Assembly: GCA_947258555.1 (NCBI GenBank)
Contig: CAMYJF010000004.1
Location: 1 to 64,000 of the forward strand
Source of the DNA: an uncultured Eudoraea sp.
GTDB lineage: Bacteria > Bacteroidota > Bacteroidia > Flavobacteriales > Flavobacteriaceae
Direction of reading: 5' to 3'
Length of the DNA: 64,000 nt
Numbering within the stretch: position 1 is the stretch's first letter; each line of letters begins with the position of its first letter. The position numbers and the translations under genes were made by a program. The notes beneath the pieces were generated by a model. The model was given only the letters and a program-made list of their open reading frames with translations. It searched no databases and was not told the origin of the DNA. Positions 1-10,312 of the stretch are shown piece by piece.

Positions 1-418
1 CACCTAAAGAAACCTCCGGCAGTCCAAGGCGTGCATTATGACTTGCTACTCTAAAATGACAAGCCATGGCCAGCTCAAGTCCACCACCGAGTGCAAATCC
101 GTTCACCGCAGCAATTACAGGCGTTTTTAAATTTTCCACAAAGTTGAAAAGCTTTTCTTGTCCTTCTTTTGACAAGTGTTTGCCTTCTTTTGCTGTATAG
201 TCAGCAAATTCCGCAATATCTGCGCCTGCAACAAAGGCCTTTTGTCCACTTCCAGTGAGAATTATGACCCGAATATCATTGTCATCATCCAGACTTTGCA
301 TGGCCTGATGCAGTTCATTGATAGTTTCTTTATTCAGGGCATTCAATTTATCAGGCCGATTTACAGTTACTACGGCAATTGGGCCTTCGATCTCTAGAAG
401 CACATTCTTTAATTTCAT
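1..418 (-). CDS. Enoyl-CoA hydratase/isomerase (crotonase) family protein, partial at window edge
   Basis: Only the first 139 or so codons are in the window; the gene runs off the left edge. The translation starts MKLKNVLLEIEGPIAVVTVNRPD and contains the two crotonase oxyanion-hole regions: an AGADI segment near residue 67 and a NGFALGGGLELA segment near residue 107. Family members bind acyl-CoA thioesters and hydrate or isomerise them, usually in fatty-acid or amino-acid catabolism; the substrate cannot be told from half a protein. The ATG overlaps the stop of the upstream sensor kinase by 4 nt (ATGA), so the two are probably translationally coupled. The glutamate positions that would separate hydratase from isomerase lie at or beyond the edge. 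Confidence 0.92.
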   Translation of the reverse strand, partial: MKLKNVLLEIEGPIAVVTVNRPDKLNALNKETINELHQAMQSLDDDNDIRVIILTGSGQKAFVAGADIAEFADYTAKEGKHLSKEGQEKLFNFVENLKTPVIAAVNGFALGGGLELAMACHFRVASHNARLGLPEVSLG

Positions 419-1911
419 GTCGCAATCTTTTCGTTGATTTTGGGCAAGGTTACCGTAAATACAGTCCCTTTACCAGGTTTAGAAGCAAAATGGATCGTAC
501 CATTGTAGGTTTCGACAATATTTTTCACCATTCCCAGGCCTAATCCTGTTCCACTGGACTTTGTGGTGAATTTTGGTTCAAAAATCATTTCCTTTACTTC
601 ATCAGCTATACCAATTCCATTATCTGCGACTATGATCATGACATTATCATCCTCCCCAACAACAGAAACTTCAATTAGGGGATTTTCAATATCGGGCATA
701 GCTTGAATGGCGTTCTTGACCAGGTTTGTTACAACGCGTACTAATTGGGTTTTATCCAATTTCGCTATGATCTTTTCTTCATTAGCAATGAATTGAACAT
801 AAGGTTCATTAAATATATCCAATGCCAGTTTTACCGTATTAACCACATCCAGCGTCTCCTTTTGCTGTGCAGGCATATCAGCAAAATTCGAGAAAGCCGA
901 AGCAATATTGCTCATTATATCGATCTGTTGGATCAGGGTTTCCGAGTACTCTTTTACTTTCTCTTTGGCCTTTGGATCAGTTGGGTCAAAGGATTTTTCA
1001 AAACTTTGTACGCTCAGGCGCATGGGGGTGAGTGGATTTTTTATTTCATGGGCCACCTGTTTTGCCATTTCGCGCCATGCCTGTTCCCTTTCACTTCTGG
1101 CTAATTTAGCCGCACTCTCTTCTAACTCGTCGATCATCCCATTATAAGAGTCTATCAACAACCCTATTTCTTCTCCGGGGTTTTCGATAAGTATTTTTTC
1201 ATTTCTTTTGGAGAGATCGGTCTGAACTAGTTTGTCTGAGATCGTCTGAAGTGAGCGCGTAATATATTTAGAAATGAAATATGCCAATCCTATAGCTAAT
1301 AATAACATCACCAGGTAGACCCCTCCTAAACGGATCAAAAATTCACGAAGCTCCATTTCATTAAAGGAATTGTCTTCGTAATAGGGTAGGTTTAAAATCC
1401 CGATGGGCTTAAACTTGTAATCCGTGATATACGTATAGGACGCCTGGTAGCGTCCTTCCTGGGACGTATTCTCCTCGACATACCGCTTCGTAGGACTTGC
1501 CGTTAAATTATTCAGGACCTCGGCATCCAGGCAGGTAGATATTTCCTCGTTTCGAAAAGAGAGATGGGAGCTTTTAAGGAGTTGCCCTTCGAGGTCATAA
1601 ATATTAAAATTTACATTTTGAACATCAGCAATGCGGTAAATCTCATTTTTAAAGATCAGGGCAAGATTCTCAGTTACCACAGGGTAGGTAGTCTCCTTCA
1701 AAGTGTATTCAATACTCTGCTTGATCTGATCTTCTTTTCGTTCCAGCCTGCTCTGGTGGTAGTCTTCAGACTGTTCGCGATATTGATAAATGGTCACACC
1801 TGCAATAAGTACCGAAGCGATCAATACCAGAAAGATCATGGTAATAAAGATGCGCGAACGAAGGGATAATTTCTTGAACAAGAGCCCGGTATTTTGGGAT
1901 AAAGATAGCAA
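415..1911 (-). CDS. NtrY-like sensor histidine kinase (TM-periplasmic-TM-HAMP-HisKA-HATPase)
   Basis: Inner-membrane sensor kinase of 498 residues. There is a first membrane helix near residues 20-42, a periplasmic domain of about 150 residues, a second helix near 195-215, a HAMP linker to about 265, and the phosphoacceptor motif AHEIKNPLTPM with His288. The ATP-binding domain shows an N box (NLVKNAIQAM), G1 (DNGIGIAD) and G2 (GTGLGLGMVKNIV). The NPLTPMRLS form of the H box is typical of NtrY-type kinases. No response regulator is in the window, so the partner is unknown. The gene lies 56 nt downstream of an Asp-box gene and overlaps the crotonase gene by 4 nt. Confidence 0.93.
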   Translation of the reverse strand: MLSLSQNTGLLFKKLSLRSRIFITMIFLVLIASVLIAGVTIYQYREQSEDYHQSRLERKEDQIKQSIEYTLKETTYPVVTENLALIFKNEIYRIADVQNVNFNIYDLEGQLLKSSHLSFRNEEISTCLDAEVLNNLTASPTKRYVEENTSQEGRYQASYTYITDYKFKPIGILNLPYYEDNSFNEMELREFLIRLGGVYLVMLLLAIGLAYFISKYITRSLQTISDKLVQTDLSKRNEKILIENPGEEIGLLIDSYNGMIDELEESAAKLARSEREQAWREMAKQVAHEIKNPLTPMRLSVQSFEKSFDPTDPKAKEKVKEYSETLIQQIDIMSNIASAFSNFADMPAQQKETLDVVNTVKLALDIFNEPYVQFIANEEKIIAKLDKTQLVRVVTNLVKNAIQAMPDIENPLIEVSVVGEDDNVMIIVADNGIGIADEVKEMIFEPKFTTKSSGTGLGLGMVKNIVETYNGTIHFASKPGKGTVFTVTLPKINEKIAT

Positions 1912-1967
1912 TAATCAGTCCAAAGTATTCCAGGACTTTTGAGGCTATATGGGCATATGCCATCTGC

Positions 1968-4900
1968 CTATTTCAATCGAACTGCACCTATTCCAGATTC
2001 CCAAAGATTCTGATTATAAGCAGGTATTTCTTTATTTAATAAACTTTCCGCTTTCGCATTTAGGCCAACCCACTGAGAATCTAATTCTGCGCGCCTATCT
2101 TTAGACGATTTGTTCACTCGCGGTAATGTGCTCCTCGTCTGGTCTATTAGAAACAAGTATTCTGCAGTAAACTTATTTGGGAAATTTTCAACATCATCAT
2201 AGGCCTTAGATTTACGTTGAACCATGTCCTCATCCCAGCTTTTTAATTTAGTGAGCAATTCCTTTCCTGCCTTCTTAAGTGCAGGATCCTCCAGTTCTGA
2301 TACGATCGACTTTATTTGATTCTGAGCCTTAAACAACATGTTTACTTTGGTGTGCATATCTGTTAGATTCCCTTCAATCTCCTTCATAAACTTGTCGTAG
2401 GTATCATATCGTGAAGCCGGAATGTTGAATCCCGGGGTTTCCTGAATTATTGCAGTCGTTTCCGCCTTTTGATCTCCCATGGAGAGTAGTAGTGTATAGG
2501 TGCCCGGAATAGCTTTATGCCCTCTGAATCCTGCTTCTATATACACCCCCGGTATCCCAGGAAGTAAGGGATAGCTCATGTCCCACACAAAACGATTGAG
2601 TCCTTCTTTTTTTGATAAAACCGGAGCTGGAGGAGGACCTCCACCATTGTGTTTTACATAATCTTTGTCTTTTTCAGAACTAAATGTCCGCACTTCACTT
2701 CCATTGCCGTTCAGAATCTTAAGAGTTATTTCAGTGCTATCCGTTTGTGCTGGTAGTTGATAGTAAATGACCATACCGTTGGCAGGATTCAACCCTTTAA
2801 ATGGATGGGTGCCTTTCTGATTCGTGCTATTACCGCTTAACGGACTTCCCCAGGAGGCATTTAATGCCGGTTCAGGTGTTAAGATCCTTAATCCTTTGGA
2901 CTGAAGGTTGTATTGTTGCAAAACTGCAAGATCATCCAGCACCCAAAAAGACCGGCCTGAGGTAGCTACAATAAGGTCACCTTTATGCACTTTCAGGTCT
3001 GTGATTGGCGTTACAGGAAGGTTTCGCTGCAACGACTCCCATTTTGCGCCTCCGTTCCAGGAAACATACATCCCCTGTTCTGTTCCGGCATAAAGGAGGT
3101 CCTTCCTCACAGCATCTTCACGGACGACTCTTGTAAAGGCGCCATAGGGGATACCGGTGCTGATATTCGTCCAGCTTTTTCCGTAATCTGTGGTCCTGTA
3201 CAGCCCTGGCGTATAGTCGTTAAACTTGTATCTGGTTGTTGCAATGTATGCTGTCCCCGGATCATGAGGGGAAATATCAATGGCATTTATCAGGCATTCT
3301 ATTAAGCCCTTGGGAGTCACATTTGTCCAATTCTGGCCCCCGTCCCGGGTCAGATAAACCAGGCCGTCATCACTCCCTGTCCAGAACACCCCTTTCTCAT
3401 GTGGCGATTCTATCATATAAGCAATTGTCCCGTAGTTTTCGGCTCCTACTGCTTCTATCGTATAAGGGCCACCGCCTGCACCCTGTTTCTCGTCCATATT
3501 TCGGGTTAGATCCGGAGACACTTCTTCCCAGGATTCACCCATATCACGTGTGCGTAATACCATTTGAGCACAATGATAATAGGTGCCCGGTTCATGCTTT
3601 GACCAAATAATCGGGGCATTCCAATTATAGAGATATTTCATATCCCTGGCTTCACGACCCAGGTATTGGATAGGTGCGGCCATTATTTTAGTGTCCTGCT
3701 TGAGGTCCATATCTAACATGTCTATAGTGCCCAAATAGCTTCCACCAGCCACATATTTAGGATTATCAGGATCAAATGCCAAAAATGCACTTTCTCCTCC
3801 AGCGGCATAGGTCCAATCTTGTTCTCCAATGCTTCCGCGACCGACAGACAGACTTGCAATGCGAACGGAAGTATTATCCTGTTGCCCGCCATAAATATTA
3901 TATGGAAATAAATTATCTGCATTTATACGATAGAACTGTGCCGTAGGCATATTGCCCTGAGTAGACCAGGTTTTGCCAAAATTGAAAGAAATCGCTGCCC
4001 CGCCATCATTGGCGATCACCATATTTTGAGAATTATCCGGATTGATCCAGAGATCGTGAAAATCGCCGTGTGTTCCTCTTAGTCTCTCCCATGTTTTCCC
4101 TCCGTCTTGCGACCTCAGCGCAGGCGCACTCATGACATACACCGTATTCTCATCGTTCGGATCGGCAAAAACTTCAATATAATACCATGCCCGCTGGACC
4201 AGTCTGTTATCTCCGCTAATCATACTCCAGGAGTCTCCTGCATTGTTTGAAACAAAGAGACCTCCCTGGTCCTTGTCGGAGTCACTTTCAATAAGCGCAA
4301 ACACCTTATCAGGGTTTGCCGGACTTACGGCAATGGCCATTTTACCTAATTCTTCTGGCAGTCCTTTGTGTATTTTCGACCAGGTTTCACCCCCGTCTGT
4401 CGACTTATACAAACCACTTCCCTCACCCCCACTTATCACAATGTGCGGCTTTCGCTGATGGTGCCACATTGCCGCATATAGTACCCTTGGATTGCCAGGG
4501 TCAATAGACAATTCGGAACAGCCTGTCAATTCATTTACAAAGAGCACGTTCTTCCAGGTTTTACCCCCATCTGTGGTTTTGAAAATACCCCGTTCTTTGT
4601 TAGGTCCATAAAGCGCTCCTTGTGCTGCTACCCAGGCAACATCCGCATTCGTTGGGTGCACTACGATCCTTGAAATATGCTGGGTGGCTTTAAGGCCCAT
4701 GTGTTCCCATGTCTTTCCGGCATCAGTAGATTTATACACCCCATCTCCATAGGAGGTCATTACGCCTCTGGGTGCGTGTTCACCCATTCCGCAATACAAT
4801 ACATTCGAATCTGATGGCGCAACTACAATGGCACCTACCGAACCTGTCTTAAAAAAGCCGTCTGAAATATTTTCCCATCGTTGCCCCGCATCGGCAGTCT

Positions 4901-5114
4901 TCCATAACCCACCACCAGTTGTCCCCATATAATAGGTCAGTGGATCGCCTATAACCCCCGACGCACACACAGAGCGGCCTCCTCTAAAAGGTCCTATATT
5001 CCTGTAAGTAAGCGGACTGTAATACGATTCAGCATCTGCGGATTGAGCCGTTGCCGGCATATCGTAAAAGAAAAAAAATGCCCCAATGGACACAATCCAT
5101 TTAATTGATTTCAT
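1968..5114 (-). CDS. Secreted Asp-box (VPS10/sortilin-like) beta-propeller protein, copy 1
   Basis: 1048 residues with a signal peptide (about residues 1-23, ending TAQS). The mature protein carries about eleven Asp-box turns of the form S/T-x-D-x-G-x-x-W (for example [36 protein letters not shown]), as in sortilin/BNR propellers, followed by an alpha-helical C-terminal region of about 150 residues. No type IX secretion sorting domain is visible at the C-terminus, so it may stay periplasmic or be exported another way. Databases often call such proteins glycosyl hydrolases on the basis of BNR repeats, but I see no catalytic residues supporting that. The next copy lies only 17 nt upstream on the same strand, so the pair is probably co-transcribed. 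Function unknown. Confidence 0.88.
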   Translation of the reverse strand: MKSIKWIVSIGAFFFFYDMPATAQSADAESYYSPLTYRNIGPFRGGRSVCASGVIGDPLTYYMGTTGGGLWKTADAGQRWENISDGFFKTGSVGAIVVAPSDSNVLYCGMGEHAPRGVMTSYGDGVYKSTDAGKTWEHMGLKATQHISRIVVHPTNADVAWVAAQGALYGPNKERGIFKTTDGGKTWKNVLFVNELTGCSELSIDPGNPRVLYAAMWHHQRKPHIVISGGEGSGLYKSTDGGETWSKIHKGLPEELGKMAIAVSPANPDKVFALIESDSDKDQGGLFVSNNAGDSWSMISGDNRLVQRAWYYIEVFADPNDENTVYVMSAPALRSQDGGKTWERLRGTHGDFHDLWINPDNSQNMVIANDGGAAISFNFGKTWSTQGNMPTAQFYRINADNLFPYNIYGGQQDNTSVRIASLSVGRGSIGEQDWTYAAGGESAFLAFDPDNPKYVAGGSYLGTIDMLDMDLKQDTKIMAAPIQYLGREARDMKYLYNWNAPIIWSKHEPGTYYHCAQMVLRTRDMGESWEEVSPDLTRNMDEKQGAGGGPYTIEAVGAENYGTIAYMIESPHEKGVFWTGSDDGLVYLTRDGGQNWTNVTPKGLIECLINAIDISPHDPGTAYIATTRYKFNDYTPGLYRTTDYGKSWTNISTGIPYGAFTRVVREDAVRKDLLYAGTEQGMYVSWNGGAKWESLQRNLPVTPITDLKVHKGDLIVATSGRSFWVLDDLAVLQQYNLQSKGLRILTPEPALNASWGSPLSGNSTNQKGTHPFKGLNPANGMVIYYQLPAQTDSTEITLKILNGNGSEVRTFSSEKDKDYVKHNGGGPPPAPVLSKKEGLNRFVWDMSYPLLPGIPGVYIEAGFRGHKAIPGTYTLLLSMGDQKAETTAIIQETPGFNIPASRYDTYDKFMKEIEGNLTDMHTKVNMLFKAQNQIKSIVSELEDPALKKAGKELLTKLKSWDEDMVQRKSKAYDDVENFPNKFTAEYLFLIDQTRSTLPRVNKSSKDRRAELDSQWVGLNAKAESLLNKEIPAYNQNLWESGIGAVRLK

Positions 5115-5131
5115 GTATATGCTTTTTTGTC

Positions 5132-8100
5132 TTATTCTTCTATGAACAGGTAATTGAGGTTGGCAGCATTAAAAGCGGCATTGAAGGCCGAGATCTCCTT
5201 ATCCACCAAGGCATCAAATGTCTCCAATTGTGTATTGATCTGTGCAGTCAGTTCGTTCTTCACTGCCACATCCTGGTCTGTTGGAGGAAAATCATCGAAA
5301 CCGACAAGGCTATTCAGATACCCCAATTTATTCGTCAGTCGGATCGGGAAATTCAATGGGTCTTGATTACTCTGGTTTTTTGTTTGATACAGCGCTTTTT
5401 CAATATCACCAAAATCATCTTTCATTTTCTTAGCCTTATCAAGCAAATCTTTTATCTCCTCATTCCCTTTGTATTGTTTCATAAAGGCCTCTAATTGAGT
5501 GGATACTTTTCGAATCTTCTTGATGGATTGATGCGCCCGATCTATGGACTTGTTGATGTCCATGATGAAATCGTGCTGCTTTTGTATATCAGCGATGCTT
5601 ACTTCAGCGCGGGGATCCGGAATAATCTTGAAATCCCGGGAATTTGTATTTCTATTGACAGATAGATTGACTTTATAAGAACCAGGCACGGCCTTGGGTC
5701 CGCTTAAATTTGCAGCCCATAAGATCATCCCTTTTAATCGTTCAGCGTCTTTGCCCCGTGTATTCCACACATGCGTATTTCCGCCTTTCTTAACCTTTAA
5801 TTTATCGTCCTTTTCTTTGGCATATGTGCTATAGGAAGCCAGCGTATCTCCCTGCATTGTTGTATATGTAAGGGAGATAGAATCCTTCTTGGAGAACTCT
5901 TTCAGATAAAAATGAGTGATCACCCCATTTGGATGGTTTTGACCCGCTGTTAAGGAAGGTGTACTACTCGATCTTCCCTTGGTACGATACGAGTCTTTAG
6001 GCTTGAACAGTATGTTCGAAGCATTTTTACTCGAAGCATCCAATTGATGAAGTACTGTCAAGTCATCCAGGATCCAGACACTTCTGCCTTGTGTGGCCAC
6101 TACCAGGTTATTGTCTTTTAATGCGAGATCTGTAATAGGAACAATAGGCAGGTTTAATTGAAATTTTTGCCAGCTCGTACCGTCATTAAATGATATGTAC
6201 ATTCCCGTTTCCGTTCCGGCATAAAGCAAGCCTTTTCTTTTAGGGTCTTCGCGCAAAGCCCTGGTGAAATGTTCATTATCTATCCCATTTGTGATCTTAG
6301 TCCATGTATTTCCGAAATCGGTGGTTTTGTATAAATAGGGTTTGAAATCTCCCAGCTTATATCGCGTGGCTGCCACATAGCATGTCCCTTCATCAAAAGC
6401 GGAAGGTTCAATGCTGTTCACCATACTCCATTCAGGCATATTCGCAGGGGTGACATTCGTCCAATTCTGACCTCCGTCTCTGGTAACATGAACCAGGCCA
6501 TCATCACTCCCCACCCACATTAGTCCTTCTTTGATCGGACTCTCATTTGCGGAGAATATGGTACAATAATATTCTACTCCCGTATTATCCTGTGTTATAG
6601 GTCCGCCACTTGACACAAGTTTAGTTGGGTCATTTCTGGTGAGATCGCCGCTTAATAGTTTCCAACTTTGACCTTCATCTGTACTCATATGAACCTGGTT
6701 CGAAAAAGTATAGAGCTTCTTCGGATCGTGTTTGCTGAAAATAATAGGAAAGTTCCATTGGAATCTATACTTCATGCCTTCTGCTCCATATCCCATGGGA
6801 TTATCCGGCCACACATTGATCGCTCGTCGCGTATTTTTTTCATGATTTACCCGTGTCAGGAATCCCCCATAACTGCCACCGTACACTATGTCATTATTAT
6901 TTGGATCTACTGCGATATGTGCGCTTTCTCCACCAGCTGTAGGTTCCCAGTCGTCTTCATCAATCGTGCGACCATCACTCCTATGTTTAATGCGTACGGT
7001 CGAATTATCCTGTTGGGCAACATAGATCCTGTACGGGAAGGAATTGTCCGTAGTAACCCGATAGAATTGTGCCGTAGGTTGATTGTAATAAGTGCTCCAT
7101 GTTTCACCTCCATCGTAGGAGACCTGAGCGCCCCCGTCATCTCCAATGATCATACGCTTTTGATCTTCCGGAGCGATCCAGAGATCGTGATGATCTCCGT
7201 GCGGGGCATTAAATGTCTTAAAAGTTCGTCCGCCATCCGTCGATTTGTGATAGCGTACATTGAGTACATATACCAGGTCTTCATCTTCAGTATCTGCATA
7301 GACCCGGGTGTAATACCAGGCCCTCTGGCGTAGTTTACGTTCGCTATTTACCTGGGCCCATTTTTTACCTCCATCATCTGAACGGTACAAGCCCCCTTTT
7401 TCCTTATTCTCCACAATAGCCCAAACACGCTGGGAGTTCTTTGGGGAAACAGTAACCCCAATAATGCCCAATGTGTCTTTTGGGAATCCTTCATTCTTAG
7501 AGATATCCTTCCAGGTTTCCCCGCTATCCGTACTTTTCCAAAGTGCAGATCCGGGTCCGCCGCTACTTAAACTATAAGGTGTACGCTGTACCCGCCAGGT
7601 AGATGCGTATAAAATTCTTGGGTTATTTGGATCAATAACCAGGTCTACAGCTCCCGCCTGGTTATTGGTATACAATACTTTTCGCCATGAGTTACCGCCA
7701 TCAATACTTTTGTATACACCTCTGTCCTGGCTAGGTTTGTAAATATTTCCCATTACAGCTGCAAACACTATGTTATGATCTGTTGGGTGAACTTTTAGTC
7801 TGGGAATATGCCTGCTATTTTCCAGACCTGCTTGTTTCCAGGTTTTCCCGGCATCTTCCGTTTTCCATACCCCATATCCAGAGGAGACATTACCGCGAAC
7901 CGTCTTTTCACCGCCACCTACATAAATTACATTCTGGTCGCTTTTAGCCACTTCAACAGCCCCAATACTGCCTCCAAAATATCCATCTGAAATATTTTCC
8001 CAGCTGCGACCTCCGTTTTCAGTTCGCCAAACCCCTCCGCCGGTAGCTCCAAAATAAAATAGGTTGGGCTTCCCCGACACACCGGTTACCGCTGCTGATC

Positions 8101-8269
8101 GACCTCCCCTAAATGGGCCTACAAGTCTGTATTCCATGCTGGAATACAATTCTTCAGGATAGGTTTGTGTTGTGTTTGAATTCTTAGTTCTTCGTTGAGC
8201 AGAAAGTGTAATGCAAAAAAGTAAACATCCCAGTAGAATGAAATACGCTTGGTTGGTAATGGTTTTCAT
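5132..8269 (-). CDS. Secreted Asp-box (VPS10/sortilin-like) beta-propeller protein, copy 2
   Basis: 1045 residues, collinear paralogue of the downstream gene. Shared landmarks include FRGGRSA near the N-terminus, RAWYY in the middle, GGESA and a [16 protein letters not shown] block. There is a signal peptide (about residues 1-24, ITLSAQ end), eleven Asp boxes, and a helical lysine-rich C-terminal region that may form a coiled coil. The two proteins are clearly related but well diverged, so the tandem duplication is old rather than recent. This is probably the first gene of the transcription unit, since a -7-like element and a 12-bp palindrome lie just upstream. The ligand or role is not evident; binding of extracellular protein or glycan would be a guess. 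Confidence 0.88.
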   Translation of the reverse strand: MKTITNQAYFILLGCLLFCITLSAQRRTKNSNTTQTYPEELYSSMEYRLVGPFRGGRSAAVTGVSGKPNLFYFGATGGGVWRTENGGRSWENISDGYFGGSIGAVEVAKSDQNVIYVGGGEKTVRGNVSSGYGVWKTEDAGKTWKQAGLENSRHIPRLKVHPTDHNIVFAAVMGNIYKPSQDRGVYKSIDGGNSWRKVLYTNNQAGAVDLVIDPNNPRILYASTWRVQRTPYSLSSGGPGSALWKSTDSGETWKDISKNEGFPKDTLGIIGVTVSPKNSQRVWAIVENKEKGGLYRSDDGGKKWAQVNSERKLRQRAWYYTRVYADTEDEDLVYVLNVRYHKSTDGGRTFKTFNAPHGDHHDLWIAPEDQKRMIIGDDGGAQVSYDGGETWSTYYNQPTAQFYRVTTDNSFPYRIYVAQQDNSTVRIKHRSDGRTIDEDDWEPTAGGESAHIAVDPNNNDIVYGGSYGGFLTRVNHEKNTRRAINVWPDNPMGYGAEGMKYRFQWNFPIIFSKHDPKKLYTFSNQVHMSTDEGQSWKLLSGDLTRNDPTKLVSSGGPITQDNTGVEYYCTIFSANESPIKEGLMWVGSDDGLVHVTRDGGQNWTNVTPANMPEWSMVNSIEPSAFDEGTCYVAATRYKLGDFKPYLYKTTDFGNTWTKITNGIDNEHFTRALREDPKRKGLLYAGTETGMYISFNDGTSWQKFQLNLPIVPITDLALKDNNLVVATQGRSVWILDDLTVLHQLDASSKNASNILFKPKDSYRTKGRSSSTPSLTAGQNHPNGVITHFYLKEFSKKDSISLTYTTMQGDTLASYSTYAKEKDDKLKVKKGGNTHVWNTRGKDAERLKGMILWAANLSGPKAVPGSYKVNLSVNRNTNSRDFKIIPDPRAEVSIADIQKQHDFIMDINKSIDRAHQSIKKIRKVSTQLEAFMKQYKGNEEIKDLLDKAKKMKDDFGDIEKALYQTKNQSNQDPLNFPIRLTNKLGYLNSLVGFDDFPPTDQDVAVKNELTAQINTQLETFDALVDKEISAFNAAFNAANLNYLFIEE

Positions 8270-8584
8270 GTAGTAATTCTTGAATTAGAAGTAATAAATG
8301 TAATGAAATTTCATCGAGCCCTGGTTGATAACTTTGTAGGGTATTCCTTATTATTTTTGTATCTTAGGCCTTGTCGTCCTCATATCTTCCCCCGGGTCGA
8401 CTTTCCCTTAAGTAGCAGTAAATGTGCATATTATGAGAATATTTATGCTATTTATGGAATACTGCCTGAGAGTGTAAGCTTGAAAGGCAAAATTAGTTGA
8501 GGAATGAAATTATGTCGCGGACATTATGGAAATGACTCTCATAAACAACAATCAATTTATTAACCTAGAACAAATCACCCAGCC
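8270..8584. other. Divergent intergenic region between Asp-box copy 2 and the DUF1059 gene
   Basis: 315 nt without a convincing gene. On the minus side it holds a -7-like element TACATTTA (8295-8302) and a perfect 12-bp palindrome (8303-8314) directly upstream of it. On the plus side TATTTTTG at 8352-8359 fits the Bacteroidota -7 consensus but lies about 225 nt before the DUF1059 start, with no -33 at normal spacing. The rest is AT-rich with no terminator hairpin. Confidence 0.5.
8295..8314 (-). promoter_or_regulatory. Putative promoter and palindrome upstream of the tandem Asp-box genes
   Basis: Read on the minus strand, TACATTTA (8295-8302) differs by one base from the -7 consensus TAnnTTTG. 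ATGAAATTTCAT (8303-8314), a perfect 12-bp palindrome, abuts it on the upstream side where an operator could block or help polymerase. The start codon is at 8269, giving a short leader. No clear -33 element was found. Confidence 0.35.
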
Positions 8585-8773
8585 ATGAAAAAAATAATTC
8601 GATGTCGAGATGTTGGCTATGATTGCGATGGAATTTTTCACGCGTATAGTGAAGAAGAAGCAATGTTCAAGGCTGCTGCACATGCCAGAAAGGTACACCA
8701 CCTAAAATGGCTTACAATAGATGTAGCAGAAAGATTGAGGCGGGTAATGCGCACAGAGGAAGTAGCTGCCTAA
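8585..8773 (+). CDS. DUF1059 family small protein
   Basis: 62 residues beginning MKKIIRCRDVGYDCDG, matching the DUF1059 pattern: CRDxGxxC near the N-terminus, then a helix ending in AxHARxVH (here AAAHARKVHHL). No signal peptide, so probably cytoplasmic. The two cysteines and several histidines could bind metal, but the family has no established function that I know. It stands alone: the MATE gene downstream is on the opposite strand and the upstream gene diverges. The ATG is preceded by an A/T-rich stretch without a Shine-Dalgarno sequence. Confidence 0.85.
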   Translation: MKKIIRCRDVGYDCDGIFHAYSEEEAMFKAAAHARKVHHLKWLTIDVAERLRRVMRTEEVAA

Positions 8774-8787
8774 CTCATTTTCTCCCC

Positions 8788-10173
8788 CTAAACTTTGGAT
8801 GCCAAATTAAGTCGGATCTCCTTTCGCAGATAGTATCCGGTAACTAATGTTGCCAGGATATCAGCGATGGGAAAAGAAATCCATACGCCAATTTCTCCGA
8901 TAAACAAAGGAAGGATCAGTACAAGCGGAATGAAGAAAAACCCTTGCCTGGTCAATGTTAGCAAAAGAGCTGGGATGGCTTTCCCTATGGCCTGAAAATA
9001 GGCAGCGCCAATTAGTTGTAAGGCGATAAATGGTGTGGCCGCAAACACCCAGCGCATTGCAGCCGGGGTGTTCTTAAGTACAAATTCATTGGTTGCTGAT
9101 TCCTGGACACTCATATATGCATTATCCGAGATGAACCAAGAAGTAATAAATTCCGGGAAAATCATTAATCCCACAAATATTAAGACTGCCATGATCGTAG
9201 CATATTTGATCGCAGTATAAATAGTGTTTTTTACCCTTTCGAATTTCCGCGCTCCATAATTATAGCTTGCAATAGGAAGAAATCCCTGGGTAACCCCGTA
9301 TACAGGAAAAAGAGCAAACATCAACATGCGGCCTATAATCGCATAAACGGCAACCATAGCCTCCCCGCCAAGTTCGAAGAGAATGTTATTCATGACCAGA
9401 TAAGTAATACTCGTAGCTGCCTGACGGCCCAGAGTAACTCCTCCCAAGCTTCCAATTTCCTTTATTATTGGAGCGCGTAATAGAAAATTACTCGCCTTGA
9501 GCCAAAGTTCGGAATATGAGGATCGGAAGTACCATAAGATGTAGGCGAAACACAAAAAGTAGCTCCCAGTTGTAGCCCAGGCCGCCCCGTGCATACCCCA
9601 ATCGAATATATAGATAAAAATATAGTCAAGAACAAGATTCCCAATGGAAGGAATGATCATGGCTATCATGGCAAATTTGGGTTTTCCTTCAGCTCGGATC
9701 ACTGTATTTCCCATCATACACAAAGCGAGAAAAGGGATGCCATATAAGACAATGACATAGTAGATCTTGGCTAGAGGAAAAATGTCACCCTTACCTCCAA
9801 AAGCCGGAATTAAACTATCCACATAATAAAGGCCAAGAAGGGCCATGGTTATAGTCACCAATAAAGTAAGGCTGACTTGGTTACCGAAGGTATGGAGTGC
9901 CTTTTCGTGATCTCCGGCGCCTAGAGCCCGGGAGATCATGCTGCTGCCTCCAATTCCAATGGCCAAACCCAAAGCGGCAATGAAAAAGGATACTGGGAGC
10001 ACTACATTAATTGCGGCAATGGCGATGGATCCAATCCAATTCCCGACAAAAATGGTGTCCACCAAAATATTCAGACTCATCACAAGGATCCCTATAGACG
10101 CAGGTACCGCTTGCTTGATCAGCAAGGATCCGATAGGTTTCAATCCGAGTTCATCTGATAAGTAGTTTGCCAT
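8788..10173 (-). CDS. MATE family multidrug/cation efflux transporter
   Basis: 461 residues and about twelve hydrophobic segments forming two homologous six-helix bundles, the normal MATE size. Recognisable features are IKQAVPASIGILVMSLN in TM1, ISRALGAGDHEKA after TM2, and PVYGVTQGFLPIASYNYGA in the second half. MATE proteins export cationic drugs or metabolites using Na+ or H+ gradients; substrate and coupling ion cannot be read from sequence. The gene diverges from the DUF1460 gene. A -7-like element on the minus strand (TACCTTTA, 10211-10218) lies about 38 nt before its ATG. Confidence 0.93.
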   Translation of the reverse strand: MANYLSDELGLKPIGSLLIKQAVPASIGILVMSLNILVDTIFVGNWIGSIAIAAINVVLPVSFFIAALGLAIGIGGSSMISRALGAGDHEKALHTFGNQVSLTLLVTITMALLGLYYVDSLIPAFGGKGDIFPLAKIYYVIVLYGIPFLALCMMGNTVIRAEGKPKFAMIAMIIPSIGNLVLDYIFIYIFDWGMHGAAWATTGSYFLCFAYILWYFRSSYSELWLKASNFLLRAPIIKEIGSLGGVTLGRQAATSITYLVMNNILFELGGEAMVAVYAIIGRMLMFALFPVYGVTQGFLPIASYNYGARKFERVKNTIYTAIKYATIMAVLIFVGLMIFPEFITSWFISDNAYMSVQESATNEFVLKNTPAAMRWVFAATPFIALQLIGAAYFQAIGKAIPALLLTLTRQGFFFIPLVLILPLFIGEIGVWISFPIADILATLVTGYYLRKEIRLNLASKV

Positions 10174-10210
10174 GGGTGCTTTTGCCCTTTGCCCTGGGTT
10201 AGAAAAGGTG

Positions 10211-10218
10211 TAAAGGTA
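10211..10218 (-). promoter_or_regulatory. Putative -7 element of the MATE gene
   Basis: TACCTTTA on the minus strand differs in the last base from TAnnTTTG and gives a leader of about 34 nt. No good -33 element at the expected spacing. Confidence 0.35.
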
Positions 10219-10300
10219 CTATTAGTTCTTGAAGGGCTTTTAAGAATTCACATCTCCAGAAGAGCAACGATAAAAGCAGGAAAGCCAGTGTAATAAATGC

Positions 10301-10308
10301 TATTTTTA
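10301..10308 (+). promoter_or_regulatory. Putative -7 element of the DUF1460 gene, leaderless configuration
   Basis: TATTTTTA (one mismatch to TAnnTTTG) ends only 4 nt before the ATG at 10313. Since the element is centred near -7, transcription would start at or next to the start codon. Confidence 0.4.
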
Positions 10309-10312
10309 CCCT

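Noticed and set aside
1766-1963. 65-codon minus-strand frame overlapping the sensor kinase start in another frame
   Set aside because: It overlaps the first membrane helix of the kinase and has no motif; the kinase start is better explained without it.
1968-5114. Sialidase or glycosyl hydrolase assignment for the Asp-box proteins
   Set aside because: Asp boxes are structural turns found in many propellers; the Arg triad, Tyr/Glu and Asp of sialidases were not found.
6668-7333. 221-codon open frame on the plus strand opposite Asp-box copy 2
   Set aside because: It is antisense to a clear 1045-residue coding sequence, its translation is Ile/Cys/His-rich without domains, and such shadows are common opposite Asp-box repeats.
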